DNA from: Ktedonobacterales bacterium
GTDB taxonomy: Bacteria > Chloroflexota > Ktedonobacteria > Ktedonobacterales > JADMIN01
DNA: 64,000 bases
Reading direction: 5' to 3'
NCBI GenBank assembly: GCA_025935195.1
Contig: JAICVS010000003.1
Coordinates: 1-64,000 of the forward strand
The translations under genes were made by a program, and so were the position numbers. Numbering within the stretch: position 1 is the first letter of the stretch; every line of letters begins with the position of its first letter. Below the pieces are notes generated by a model, which ran no database searches, had not been told where the DNA came from, and worked only from the letters and a program-made list of their open reading frames with translations. Positions 16,437-24,360 of the stretch are shown one piece after another.

Positions 16437-17078
16437 ATGCCAGAGAATCTGCAACACCTACCGTTTGATGGCGATGATAGAGAGCCTCACGCCGCATCCG
16501 TGGTCGCGCCCGGCGGCCGGCCCGATCCGCCGCACAGCCCGTGGCGCACGGTCGGCGCGCGTGAGGTGTATCGCAATCCCTGGCTGGCCGTCACCGAATA
16601 CGCGGTCATCCGCCCGGACGGGCAGCCCGGCATCTATGGTGTCGTGGACCCCGGAGATAACGTCTCGGTCGTGCCGCTGGATGATGAGGAGCACGTCTGG
16701 CTGATCGGCGAGTTTCGCTATCCGACGCAGCGCTTCGCCTGGACGCTGCCCAGCGGCAAGGTCGAGGCGGGCGAAGATACGCTGGCGGCGGCGCGGCGCG
16801 AGCTGGCTGAGGAGACCGGCCTGCACGCGGCGGAGTGGGAGATGCTGGGCGCGCACCCACTGAGCGACGGCACTTCGACCCAGATCAGCCACATTTATCT
16901 GGCGCGTGATTTGTGCCAGGGCGAGGCGCGGCCCGAAGGCACCGAGCGGCTTACGCTCAGACGGCTGCCGCTGCGCGAGGCGGTGGAGGCATGCCGTACG
17001 GGCGCCATCACGGATGCTACCGGCGTGCTGGGCATCTGGGGTGCGTGGCTGCGCCTGCATGGCGTCACCGGCTGGTAG
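16437..17078 (+). CDS. Nudix hydrolase, ADP-ribose pyrophosphatase-like
   Basis: 213 residues with a complete Nudix box (GKVEAGEDTLAAARRELAEETGL, residues ~102-124; the glutamates bind the catalytic metal) and an ADP-ribose pyrophosphatase-like context (VDPGDNVSVVPLDDEEHVWLIGEFRYPTQRFAWTLPSG). It probably hydrolyses ADP-ribose or related nucleoside diphosphate sugars. An N-terminal 35-residue polar extension is not part of the domain, so the start could be later. It ends four bases from the convergent mannosyltransferase stop, with no room for a terminator. Confidence 0.85.
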   Translation: MPENLQHLPFDGDDREPHAASVVAPGGRPDPPHSPWRTVGAREVYRNPWLAVTEYAVIRPDGQPGIYGVVDPGDNVSVVPLDDEEHVWLIGEFRYPTQRFAWTLPSGKVEAGEDTLAAARRELAEETGLHAAEWEMLGAHPLSDGTSTQISHIYLARDLCQGEARPEGTERLTLRRLPLREAVEACRTGAITDATGVLGIWGAWLRLHGVTGW

Positions 17079-17081
17079 TCT

Positions 17082-18410
17082 TCAGGCCATCAGCAGGCCG
17101 CACGCCCAGGCGAAGGTCAGCGCGCCGCCCAGGCAGGCGGAGAAGGCCAGTATGCCCGCGCGCGCGCGCGGCGATCGCTGGCACCGCGCGGCGAGGGGGA
17201 TAGCAAGCGGGAACACTACCAACAGGTAGCGTGGCAGCGAAAACAGGGCATCGAAGTAGGGGCTTTGTGAATCACCTGGGATGGGGTGCAGCGTCAGCGA
17301 GAGGGCCAGCAGGAGCGACGCGCCCGCCCAGACCACGAACGAGGTTGGGATGCGCGCGCCCACGGCCGAGGCGCGCGGCCACAGGAGGGCGCACAGCAGC
17401 GCGAGGGCCAGCGCCAGCACGGCGAGGTCGAATCCCGACCGCAGTGCCGCCAGCGGCTGCGCGGGACGCAGTAGGATGGAGAGGTTGCGCATCACGCCGT
17501 ACCAGGGCCAGTCTAGCTCGCGGCCCCAGATCGCGTACTCGGCGTGTTGCGCTGCCGCGGGTGAGCCGTAGGCATGGCTGAGCACAAGCGCGACGCCGCC
17601 GAGCGCGGAGATGGGCAGCGCGACCGCGCCCGCCACCTGCCAGTTGCGGATGGCGGCCACTCCAGAGCGGCGGTAGGCTTCCAGGGCGAGCGGCACGAGC
17701 AGCAGGATGCCCGGCGCACGGGTGAGGGTCGCGAGCGTGACCAGCACGCCCGCGACCAACCAGCGCTGGCGGCGCATAGCGTACAGCGCGCCTGTGGCGA
17801 GCAGCAGGAAGAACGACTCGGTGTAGCCCGTGGCCAGGAAGAACGCGAGCGGCGAGAGCGCGATGACGATGACCACCCAGCGTGCCAGCGCGCGATCTCC
17901 GGTCTCCTCCGCCACCAGCCGCCTGAGCAACACGAGCGCGGCGAGCGCGCAGAGGTTGGCGATCACGAAGCCGGCCAATGCGACATTGCCGCCCACGAGG
18001 GGCGCGGCGAGACGCTCCAGCAGCGGCAGCAGTGGCCAGAAGGCGGCGCTCGCCGGCAGTGTGTACCCATGCGCGGCGATCCGGGCGTATGAGTCGGCAT
18101 CCCAGGCATGCAGCCAAAACGACGCGAAGACATGGGGCGTCACTGGGTGCGCGTAGCCCACCAGCGTCCATTGTGGCACACCAGATAGCCAGGCGAGCGC
18201 GCAGGCAACGGCCACGAGCGCGAGATGCGCGAGCCACGCGCCGGCCGCGTCATGCCATGCGGCGCTGGCGCGCGCGCGCTCCGCCCATGCCGTCGCTTGC
18301 CCTAGCCATGCACCCAGCCGCGGCGCCCTGGCTCCGGCTGTTGTCTCCCTCACCGCCACCGCTCGCCATCCTCTCAGGGAATCCATGCTCTGTGGGCATC
18401 TTTCGTACAT
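17082..18410 (-). CDS. PIG-V-like mannosyltransferase, polytopic membrane protein
   Basis: 442 residues with about nine membrane helices. ASFWLHAWDADSYARIAAHGY matches the first-loop motif of the PIG-V family (GT-C mannosyltransferases), and LSPLAFFLATGYTESFFLLL and TLTRAPGILLLVPLALEAY are further family segments. Bacterial relatives add mannose from a polyprenyl-phosphate donor to lipid or glycan acceptors outside the membrane; the acceptor is unknown. The start at 18410 is a choice without a clear ribosome-binding site; MDSLRGW at 18386 is the alternative. It follows the HAD phosphatase by 52 bases on the same strand. Confidence 0.75.
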   Translation of the reverse strand: MYERCPQSMDSLRGWRAVAVRETTAGARAPRLGAWLGQATAWAERARASAAWHDAAGAWLAHLALVAVACALAWLSGVPQWTLVGYAHPVTPHVFASFWLHAWDADSYARIAAHGYTLPASAAFWPLLPLLERLAAPLVGGNVALAGFVIANLCALAALVLLRRLVAEETGDRALARWVVIVIALSPLAFFLATGYTESFFLLLATGALYAMRRQRWLVAGVLVTLATLTRAPGILLLVPLALEAYRRSGVAAIRNWQVAGAVALPISALGGVALVLSHAYGSPAAAQHAEYAIWGRELDWPWYGVMRNLSILLRPAQPLAALRSGFDLAVLALALALLCALLWPRASAVGARIPTSFVVWAGASLLLALSLTLHPIPGDSQSPYFDALFSLPRYLLVVFPLAIPLAARCQRSPRARAGILAFSACLGGALTFAWACGLLMA

Positions 18411-18462
18411 GACGGGCGCCCGCGCGAGGTGTAACGGGAATGCGCCCGCATGCCGGCGTGCG

Positions 18463-19155
18463 TCAGGCGCCGCGCCATCCATCTTCCAGCGCCAGCAGCC
18501 CACGCAAATCCGCGAAGGCCTGGTCCGCGCCACAGGCACGCAGCTCGTCCAGTGAATGCACCGGCCCCGTCGCCACTCCCACCGTCCGCATGCCGGCCGC
18601 GACGCCGCAGGCGACGTCCGCGGGGGTGTCGCCGACGATGTAGACACGCGCTGGGGGGAAGTCGCGGCCGAAGACGGCGCGCGCCCGCCCCAGCGCCAGC
18701 GGCGGCAGCGCCTCGCGCGCCTCCGCCTCGTCGCCGAAGGCGCCGCAGCCAAAGTAGCCATCCAGGCCCGCCGCGCGCAGCTTGGTCCAGGCGATACGCT
18801 CGACGTTGCCCGTCACCAGCCCCAACGCCGCGCCGCGCTCGCGCAGCCAGGTGAGCGCTTCGACCGCGTGGGGCGTGTGATAGGGGCGCAGATCATCCGG
18901 GACGTGCCGCTCGTAGGCGGCGGCGGCGGCGGCGAAGAAGGCCGGCAGCCCGGCCTCGGCGTCCGTGTCGAGTACACCCGCCGCGCGCAGCACGCGCCGC
19001 GCGATGGCTGTGTCGGTCATGCCGGCTGTCTGCCCCAGCGCGTCCGCTGAGAGGCGCACGCCGTACACCGCCTCCGCCGCGTCGCAGATCGCCTGCCGAT
19101 GGGCGGGCGGCATGCGTCGCAGCAGGGTTCCATCAATATCGAACAAGAACAGCAT
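18463..19155 (-). CDS. gph: HAD-superfamily hydrolase, phosphoglycolate phosphatase-like
   Basis: 230 residues. Motif I is DIDGTLL with the nucleophile Asp6 and the acid Asp8, motif II LVTGN, motif III lysine in WTKLRAAGL, and motif IV VGDTPADVACG. The helical cap after motif I matches subfamily IA (PGP/PGMB type). It dephosphorylates a small phosphometabolite; phosphoglycolate is the usual guess for this subclass, not proven. A dispersed palindrome lies 40 bases upstream, and the PIG-V-like gene follows on the same strand. Confidence 0.8.
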   Translation of the reverse strand: MLFLFDIDGTLLRRMPPAHRQAICDAAEAVYGVRLSADALGQTAGMTDTAIARRVLRAAGVLDTDAEAGLPAFFAAAAAAYERHVPDDLRPYHTPHAVEALTWLRERGAALGLVTGNVERIAWTKLRAAGLDGYFGCGAFGDEAEAREALPPLALGRARAVFGRDFPPARVYIVGDTPADVACGVAAGMRTVGVATGPVHSLDELRACGADQAFADLRGLLALEDGWRGA

Positions 19156-19190
19156 CGGCGCCCTTCCCAGTCCTCTTCATCCGCCACGGA

Positions 19191-19227
19191 AACGGCTCCC
19201 CGGCATTCATGCCGGGGGTAATCCCTG
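19191..19227 (+). repeat. Dispersed palindrome, CCGGCATTCATGCCGG type
   Basis: AACGGCTCCCCGGCATTCATGC continues with CGGGGGTAATCCC. The leader AACGGCTCCCC is shared with the copy at 54205-54215. The rest of the ~300-base gap here holds only the promoter at 19357. Confidence 0.7.
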
Positions 19228-19356
19228 GCTTGGCGCGGGTTGGATAGCTCAAGAGCGCGGATGACATCGGTATTCAGCCTCCGTGTTCCCTCCCTCCGCC
19301 CGCGTGTCCTCTGGGGTAGTTCTCGTCGTCGTTCTCGTTATCGGGCGGCTTGCCGT

Positions 19357-19385
19357 TTGCATGGGGACGGCGGCGCGATTATGAT
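19357..19385 (+). promoter_or_regulatory. Probable promoter for the 19461-21744 unit
   Basis: TTGCAT (19357-19362), a 17-base spacer, and TATGAT (19380-19385). Transcription would begin about 70 bases before the ATG at 19461. Confidence 0.45.
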
Positions 19386-19460
19386 ACCATTCTGGGGACA
19401 CGTCCGATACCACCCGAAAATCCCATTTGGCTGGTCGCGGAGCGGAGAGGAGAGACAGGC

Positions 19461-20243
19461 ATGCAGTTGAGCTTTGACCTGGGAGATCCTCGCCAGCCAC
19501 GCGGTCACGCGATCGTGTACGCGCGCACTGGCGGCGTGGGCGGCGGCATCGTCGCGACCTACGTCGTCGTGCTGCCCATCCAGTTCTCCATCGGCAAGTA
19601 CCTGCCGCCCATCCTCTCCGGCCAGGTGCCACTCGAAGGGCTGGCTGATCCGGCGGCGATGAGCGTGGTGCCGATCCCGCCGATGCTGGAAGACATCCCG
19701 GCACTGAGCGCGCTGCGCCAGCTTGCCGAGCGGCGCGGCGACGACCTCTGCGACCTGGGCACGATCTTTTTGAGCGACGACGGGCAGCGCATGGCCTACG
19801 CCGCCGAGGCTTGCCAGGCGTACGGCCAGGTGTACGGCGAGTTTCGCCAGCGCTGGCCGGCGGTAGAGGTCGAGGAGGAGCGCGGCGCGACGCCGCTCGA
19901 CGATCTGAATGTCGAGGATGTGATGGCCGAGGTGCTGCCGGAGCGCGACCGCCTGGGCGAGCTGGCCCGGCTGATCGGCCAGGCGCGCTACGCCGTGGAC
20001 GGCAACGATGCGCGCCTGCTCGGCGATGTGACAGCCTCGATGGGCCGCATCACCAAGACGCTTCCGGAGAAGTACCGCGCCGATCAGCTCGTGCGCGCCG
20101 CCGTGCGGCCGGACGCGGCTGGCGCGCGGCTGGCCGAGCTGTATTTGCAGCGCGCCTACAAGCTGCTCGAAGAAGACTACGCCGCCATCCCGCCCATCGA
20201 GCGCGAGATACAGGCCGCCAGAGAATCCCTGGGTGGCGAGTGA
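19461..20243 (+). CDS. Conserved-looking protein of unknown function (first of a pair)
   Basis: 260 residues, soluble. Opening MQLSFDLGDPRQPRGHAIVYAR, then GIVATYVVVLPIQFSIGKYLPPIL and a mixed alpha/beta N-terminal half; the C-terminal half is helical and acidic (VMAEVLPERDRLGELARLIGQARYAVDGNDARLLGDVTASMG). I do not recognise a family. The ATG follows GGAGAGGAGAGACAGGC, an excellent ribosome-binding site. The next gene starts 31 bases after its stop, so the two are surely co-transcribed. Codon use matches its neighbours, so it does not look newly acquired. Confidence 0.7.
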   Translation: MQLSFDLGDPRQPRGHAIVYARTGGVGGGIVATYVVVLPIQFSIGKYLPPILSGQVPLEGLADPAAMSVVPIPPMLEDIPALSALRQLAERRGDDLCDLGTIFLSDDGQRMAYAAEACQAYGQVYGEFRQRWPAVEVEEERGATPLDDLNVEDVMAEVLPERDRLGELARLIGQARYAVDGNDARLLGDVTASMGRITKTLPEKYRADQLVRAAVRPDAAGARLAELYLQRAYKLLEEDYAAIPPIEREIQAARESLGGE

Positions 20244-20274
20244 CCGCCCATCGTTGAAGGAGCGAACGGCCGCT

Positions 20275-21744
20275 ATGCCGATGATCGTCCACGCCGATAT
20301 CACGACGCTGCTGGAAGCCCTCAGCGCCAGCGACGAAGACGGCGCCATCCACGCTACGCTGCGCCTGCTGGGGCCGGAGAACGCGCCGCCCGCCAAGATC
20401 GCCGCCCGCGTCGGCATCCCCGCCGCCTGGGCTGGTGGCGACGGCCATCCGCTGGCCGTGCTCTCCGTCTCTGGGCGGATCGCCGAGTGGATGCGCTCCA
20501 TCCCCATCGGTCCGGAGCCGGGCGCGGAGACGCGCCGCCAGCTCGCGCCGGCGCTGCCGCTCATCCAGAGCTTCCGTGCCGTCGCCGCTCAGGTGGCGAA
20601 GGGCCTGCCGGAGCCGCATCCCACGCTGCCCGGCGGCATCTCGCCCGCTGACCTCAAGCATGCCGAGGGCGCGTTCGGCGCGCTGCGCGACGCCGTGGCC
20701 GCGCGCGATCTCGACCGCGTGCGCGCTATCTTGATGGGCTTCTACATGACCGGCACGGATTATCGCGCCATGCTGACGGCAATCTACGGCGCGTTGGCGC
20801 TGCGCTATCCTGAGGGCGGCCACCCACTCTATTTCGCCATGGCCGGCAGCCGTGTGCTGGAGATGGCTGATTGGGGTGATCGTGTTCCCGCCTATATCTA
20901 CTGGGTCTCATCTCTGATCGTGGACAACACGCCCGATGCTCCGGCCGCCGAGACCGCGCACGCATACGCCTCCGCAGCCGCGCACGATCTGGGCTGGCTG
21001 CGCACGCGCCTCGCGATCCCGAAGAACGAGGCGGCGGGCGAGAGCTTCCGCCATGCCGTCGCATCCGGCAGCGCGACGGAGGCGTGCGACGCGACGCTGG
21101 CGGCGCTGCGCGGCGGGGCGACGCCGATGGGTCTGGCCGCGGCGCTCGCGCTCACGGCGGCGGAACAGCTCAACGCGGTGCCGCGGGGCGATGCGGATGG
21201 CCTGCCGCGTGCGGGCCACGCGCTGCTCTACGCCCACGCCGTCCACGTCGCCACGCTGCAGACGCAGAACAAGGAGATCTGGCCGCTGCTCTACACCGCC
21301 GCGTGCGCGGTCAACGCGGTGCGCCCGGCGGGCGGTGCTGGCGGGGTCGAGGCGGGGGCGCGCGCCGTGCCGTCTTCGCCGATCGGTGGGCTGATCGCGG
21401 CCAGCATGCTGCGTACGCTGGAGCAGCAGGTCGCGGCAGGAGACAGCGCGACGGCGCTCGCCATCGCTCATCGCTACTTACAGATGGGCCATGAGCCGCG
21501 CGCGCTGGCCGGTGTGATCGGCAGTGTCGCCGCCACGCGCGACATCGATCCGAGCGATGTGCGCTCGCTGCATATCCTGCCGATGGTGGCCGCCGCCGCC
21601 GAGGAGTATCTGACGCTGCCGCCCGCGCTGGCCGCCGGCGGCCAGAACGCGCTGCTGACGGCGGCGATCCGTCTCGCCAGCGAGCTGGGCGGCGGGCATG
21701 CGCTCGCGGATCGTGTGCGCGCGGCGATCAACGCTGAGGTGTAG
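20275..21744 (+). CDS. All-helical protein of unknown function (second of a pair)
   Basis: 489 residues, predicted soluble and almost entirely helical. Notable segments are GFYMTGTDYRAMLTAIYGALALRYPEGGHPLYFAMAGSRVLEM and GHALLYAHAVHVATLQTQNKEIW, the latter with closely spaced histidines. The pattern recalls the helical region attached to some bacterial Rieske-domain proteins, but there is no Rieske Cys/His motif here and I would not assign it. AAGGAG lies 14 bases before the ATG. It ends at a GAGTCCTCACCCC hairpin shared with convergent dnaJ. Confidence 0.65.
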   Translation: MPMIVHADITTLLEALSASDEDGAIHATLRLLGPENAPPAKIAARVGIPAAWAGGDGHPLAVLSVSGRIAEWMRSIPIGPEPGAETRRQLAPALPLIQSFRAVAAQVAKGLPEPHPTLPGGISPADLKHAEGAFGALRDAVAARDLDRVRAILMGFYMTGTDYRAMLTAIYGALALRYPEGGHPLYFAMAGSRVLEMADWGDRVPAYIYWVSSLIVDNTPDAPAAETAHAYASAAAHDLGWLRTRLAIPKNEAAGESFRHAVASGSATEACDATLAALRGGATPMGLAAALALTAAEQLNAVPRGDADGLPRAGHALLYAHAVHVATLQTQNKEIWPLLYTAACAVNAVRPAGGAGGVEAGARAVPSSPIGGLIAASMLRTLEQQVAAGDSATALAIAHRYLQMGHEPRALAGVIGSVAATRDIDPSDVRSLHILPMVAAAAEEYLTLPPALAAGGQNALLTAAIRLASELGGGHALADRVRAAINAEV

Positions 21745-21748
21745 CACA

Positions 21749-21790
21749 GAGTCCTCACCCCGACCCCCTCTCCTTGCGAGGCGAGGGGGC
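21749..21790. terminator. GAGTCCTCACCCC-family hairpin between convergent genes
   Basis: GAGTCCTCACCCCGACC leads into CCCCCTCTCCTTGCGAGG and CGAGGGGGC, forming a hairpin. Sister copies lie at 32009 and 50528. It probably terminates both the pair at 19461-21744 and dnaJ. Confidence 0.6.
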
Positions 21791-22830
21791 TATGTCGCGA
21801 CCGCGCCGGATGGGCGCAGGCGGGCGAGCTGCTCGAACAGATCATGCTCTTGTGGCGTGAGGCGGCTGGGCAGGACAACCTGGACACGGGCGAAGAGGTT
21901 GCCGGCGCCGTCGCCTTTCAGATGGGGCATGCCCTTGCCGGTGAGGCGGAAGGTCTGGCCGTTCTGCGTCTCCGGTGGGATGGTGAGCAGAAGGCGTTTG
22001 CCATCGGGCGTGGGAACGGGGGCCTCGCCGCCGAGGACGGCCATGGTGAGGGGAACGGGGATGTCCACGGTGAGGTCGTCGCCTTTGCGCTCGTACTGTG
22101 GATCGGGCCGAACGGTGACGACGAGATAGAGATCGCCACGCGGGCCGGCGCCGGCGCCCGGATTGCCCTCGCCGGCGACGCGCACGCGCGCGCCGGTATC
22201 CACACCGGCGGGGATGCGCACTTCGAGGCGCCGCGACTTGTTGATCGTGCCGGAGCCGCCGCAGGTGGGGCAGGGGCGCACGCCGATTTTGCCCACGCCG
22301 CCGCAGGTGGGGCAGGTCTCCGGCGCTTCGACGTTATAGACGCGCGAGGCGCCGGTGTAGGCCTCTCTGAAGCCGATCTCGACGGGCTGCTCGATGTCGC
22401 TGCCAGGGCGTGAGGTGAAATCGCGGACGGTGCCCCGGCCGCTGGGGCGGCTAGCCGTGCCGGTGGCCGTGCCGCGACGGCCAAAGAGCGTCTCGAAGAA
22501 GTCGGAGAAGCCGGTGGGATCCTCGATGTCGAAGGGGATGTTGGAGCTGCTGCCGGAGGGCGATGGGCGCGTGCGGGCACGTGCGGGCGCGCTCGGCCCG
22601 AACTGCTCCTGCCAGTTGGGGCCGAGCGTATCATACTTGCGGCGCTTGTCGGGATCGGAGAGGACTTCGTAGGCCTCGTTGATCTCCTTGAAGCGGGCCT
22701 CAGCGGCCTTGTCACCCGGATTGACGTCCGGGTGGTACTTGCGCGCGAGGCGGCGGTACGCCTTCTTGATGTCGTCAGCGGATGCCCGCTTCTCGACGCC
22801 GAGAATCTTGTAGTAGTCTTTGTAATCCAT
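21790..22830 (-). CDS. dnaJ: DnaJ-type co-chaperone with a reduced zinc finger
   Basis: 346 residues. J domain with the HPD motif ([12 protein letters not shown], residues ~29-40), a Gly/Ser-rich and basic linker, a cysteine region, and two C-terminal substrate-binding beta domains ending in a dimerisation segment. It stimulates the DnaK ATPase. Canonical DnaJ has four CxxCxGxG motifs; only two are present here (CPTCGGVG and CPTCGGSG, 15 residues apart), enough for one zinc site. It lies 57 bases after grpE on the same strand. GAGG precedes the ATG. Confidence 0.9.
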   Translation of the reverse strand: MDYKDYYKILGVEKRASADDIKKAYRRLARKYHPDVNPGDKAAEARFKEINEAYEVLSDPDKRRKYDTLGPNWQEQFGPSAPARARTRPSPSGSSSNIPFDIEDPTGFSDFFETLFGRRGTATGTASRPSGRGTVRDFTSRPGSDIEQPVEIGFREAYTGASRVYNVEAPETCPTCGGVGKIGVRPCPTCGGSGTINKSRRLEVRIPAGVDTGARVRVAGEGNPGAGAGPRGDLYLVVTVRPDPQYERKGDDLTVDIPVPLTMAVLGGEAPVPTPDGKRLLLTIPPETQNGQTFRLTGKGMPHLKGDGAGNLFARVQVVLPSRLTPQEHDLFEQLARLRPSGAVAT

Positions 22831-22887
22831 CGGCCCTCATACCGGCTCAGAGGCGGATGTGTCTGGGGTTGCCGGAGGCGTCGAGGC

Positions 22888-23457
22888 TCAGGCAGGCGAG
22901 CCGGAGCTGACGCGGACACGCGCGGGGCGTAGGAGGTCAGCGCCGAGCAGGTAGCCCTTGCGGACCTCGCCGACGACGGTGTTCTCGGGTTGCTCTGAGG
23001 CGATGGTCTCGACAGCCTCGTGCAGGCGTGGGTCGAATTGCTCGCCGACCGTGGCGACGGGGGTGAGGCCCTCGGTCTTGAGCAGCTCGTTGAGCTGCCA
23101 CCGTACCATGCGCAAGCCCTGCTGGAGGCTCTCGCGGTCCATGGAGTCTTCGTAGCTCATGGCGCGGTCGAGATTATCCATGACGTCGAGGACTTTCTCG
23201 AGGAGGTCGCGGCGGTTGCGCTCGACACGCTCGGCGGCGAAGCGTTCCTGGCGCTTGCGGAAATTCTCCATCTCGGCGCGCTCGCGCAGCCACTTGTCCT
23301 TGAACTGCGCGGCCTCGTCGCGGGCGGCTTGAAGCTGCGCCTGGAGGTCGCCGTCACTGACGACCTGGGGCGCTTCGCCGCCGGACGTGGGGGTGTCCGC
23401 TGGTTCCCGCTCCTGGGTGGTCTGTCGCTCCCGCACGTCGTCTGTGGATTCTGCCAT
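22888..23457 (-). CDS. grpE: GrpE nucleotide exchange factor
   Basis: 189 residues. A disordered polar N-terminus, a long helix (QLQAARDEAAQFKDKWLRERAEMENFRKRQER), and the beta-wing domain (FDPRLHEAVETIASEQPENTVVGEVRKGYLLGADLLRPARVRV) are all typical. It releases ADP from DnaK. TAGGAG lies eight bases before the ATG. It is the first gene of the grpE-dnaJ unit; dnaK is not in the window. No CIRCE operator (TTAGCACTC inverted repeat) is seen upstream, so HrcA control is unlikely here. Confidence 0.95.
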   Translation of the reverse strand: MAESTDDVRERQTTQEREPADTPTSGGEAPQVVSDGDLQAQLQAARDEAAQFKDKWLRERAEMENFRKRQERFAAERVERNRRDLLEKVLDVMDNLDRAMSYEDSMDRESLQQGLRMVRWQLNELLKTEGLTPVATVGEQFDPRLHEAVETIASEQPENTVVGEVRKGYLLGADLLRPARVRVSSGSPA

Positions 23458-23584
23458 CGTATGCTCCTACCGCCTGCTGAAGAGAGACGTTGTTATCACC
23501 GTGGACGGTCGAGGCGGGCGGGGAGCCTCCTGGCTCGGCTCGCCCACCTCGCGACCGTGCTTGTCGCTCTATCTTCCGTCTCGC

Positions 23585-23614
23585 AGTATAGCCCCGCACC
23601 GGAAGAGGTGTCAA
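23585..23614 (-). promoter_or_regulatory. Sigma-70-type promoter of grpE-dnaJ
   Basis: On the minus strand TTGACA (23614-23609), an 18-base spacer and TATACT (23590-23585). The leader to the grpE ATG is about 120 bases. Apart from this and possible elements for the divergent 23882 gene, the 23458-23881 gap holds nothing I can name. Confidence 0.7.
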
Positions 23615-23881
23615 AAAAGCGGGAGGCCCGATACATGGCGAGCGATGAGCGGTCCGGCATGCGTTGTGCGTAGTGGGCCGGTGCCGGTGTGGTGGAGGGA
23701 GACGGATGAGGCGCACCGGCGGCGGGCGGCACGGTGACGACACAACGGCGGCGGGACTAGGACTTTGCTGATCCAGCGATGCTAAACTCTGCCGTGCTCG
23801 TTGTAGAGGGTAGAGACCGCGAGCAGGCGTCCATGGAGGCGCCGCTATACTAGGATCGCTGGTGGAGAGGGAGTGGGGATC

Positions 23882-24340
23882 GTGCGAGAATCAGGAAGCT
23901 ATCCGAGTCCGCTCGCGGAGCGGCAAGGAGTGACGCTGCCCGCGGAGATGGCGGCGGCGAGGACGGCGGGGCGGCGACCGGCGCTGAAACGGGCGCGGCG
24001 GGCGAGCCTGGCGCTGGCGTTGAGCCGACTGGAGCGAGAGCACGTGGCGCTATTGCTGGCGATCTGCGAGCTGGAGGCGCCAGCGGGCGGCGCGGATGTG
24101 AGTGCGGATGCGGATGGGAATGCGCGGGCGCTGCGGGCGGCGCTGCTGCCGATGCTGCGCGAGGATCTGCGGCAGACGCAGCACGCGCTGGCGCGGGCGG
24201 CGCGCGGGCAGTACGGCGTGTGCGAGGTGTGCCACAAGGCCATCGCGGGGCGCACGCTGGAGCTGCGGCCGGCGGCGACGCGCTGTGGGGTGTGCGAGGG
24301 GCGAGCCGGGCGGCGCGCGGCGGTGCGCGTGCGCGACTGA
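23882..24340 (+). CDS. DksA/TraR-family zinc-finger protein
   Basis: 152 residues. A basic N-terminus, a coiled-coil helix pair (LALSRLEREHVALLLAICELE ... LREDLRQTQHALARAARGQYGVCEVCHKA) and the four-cysteine zinc finger CEVC-x17-CGVC near the C-terminus, as in DksA/TraR and YteA proteins, which bind the RNA polymerase secondary channel or act as general stress factors. The conserved acidic tip (DxxDxA) of true DksA is not evident, so classical ppGpp synergy cannot be assumed. I choose the GTG at 23882, nine bases after GGAGAGGGAG; a GTG at 23873 is possible. A TATACT at 23847-23852 may be its -10. Confidence 0.75.
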   Translation: MRESGSYPSPLAERQGVTLPAEMAAARTAGRRPALKRARRASLALALSRLEREHVALLLAICELEAPAGGADVSADADGNARALRAALLPMLREDLRQTQHALARAARGQYGVCEVCHKAIAGRTLELRPAATRCGVCEGRAGRRAAVRVRD

Positions 24341-24360
24341 GCCATTGCGCGGCGAGCTGG

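Noticed and set aside
23458-23584. CIRCE operator upstream of grpE
   Set aside because: I looked for TTAGCACTC...GAGTGCTAA and found nothing similar.
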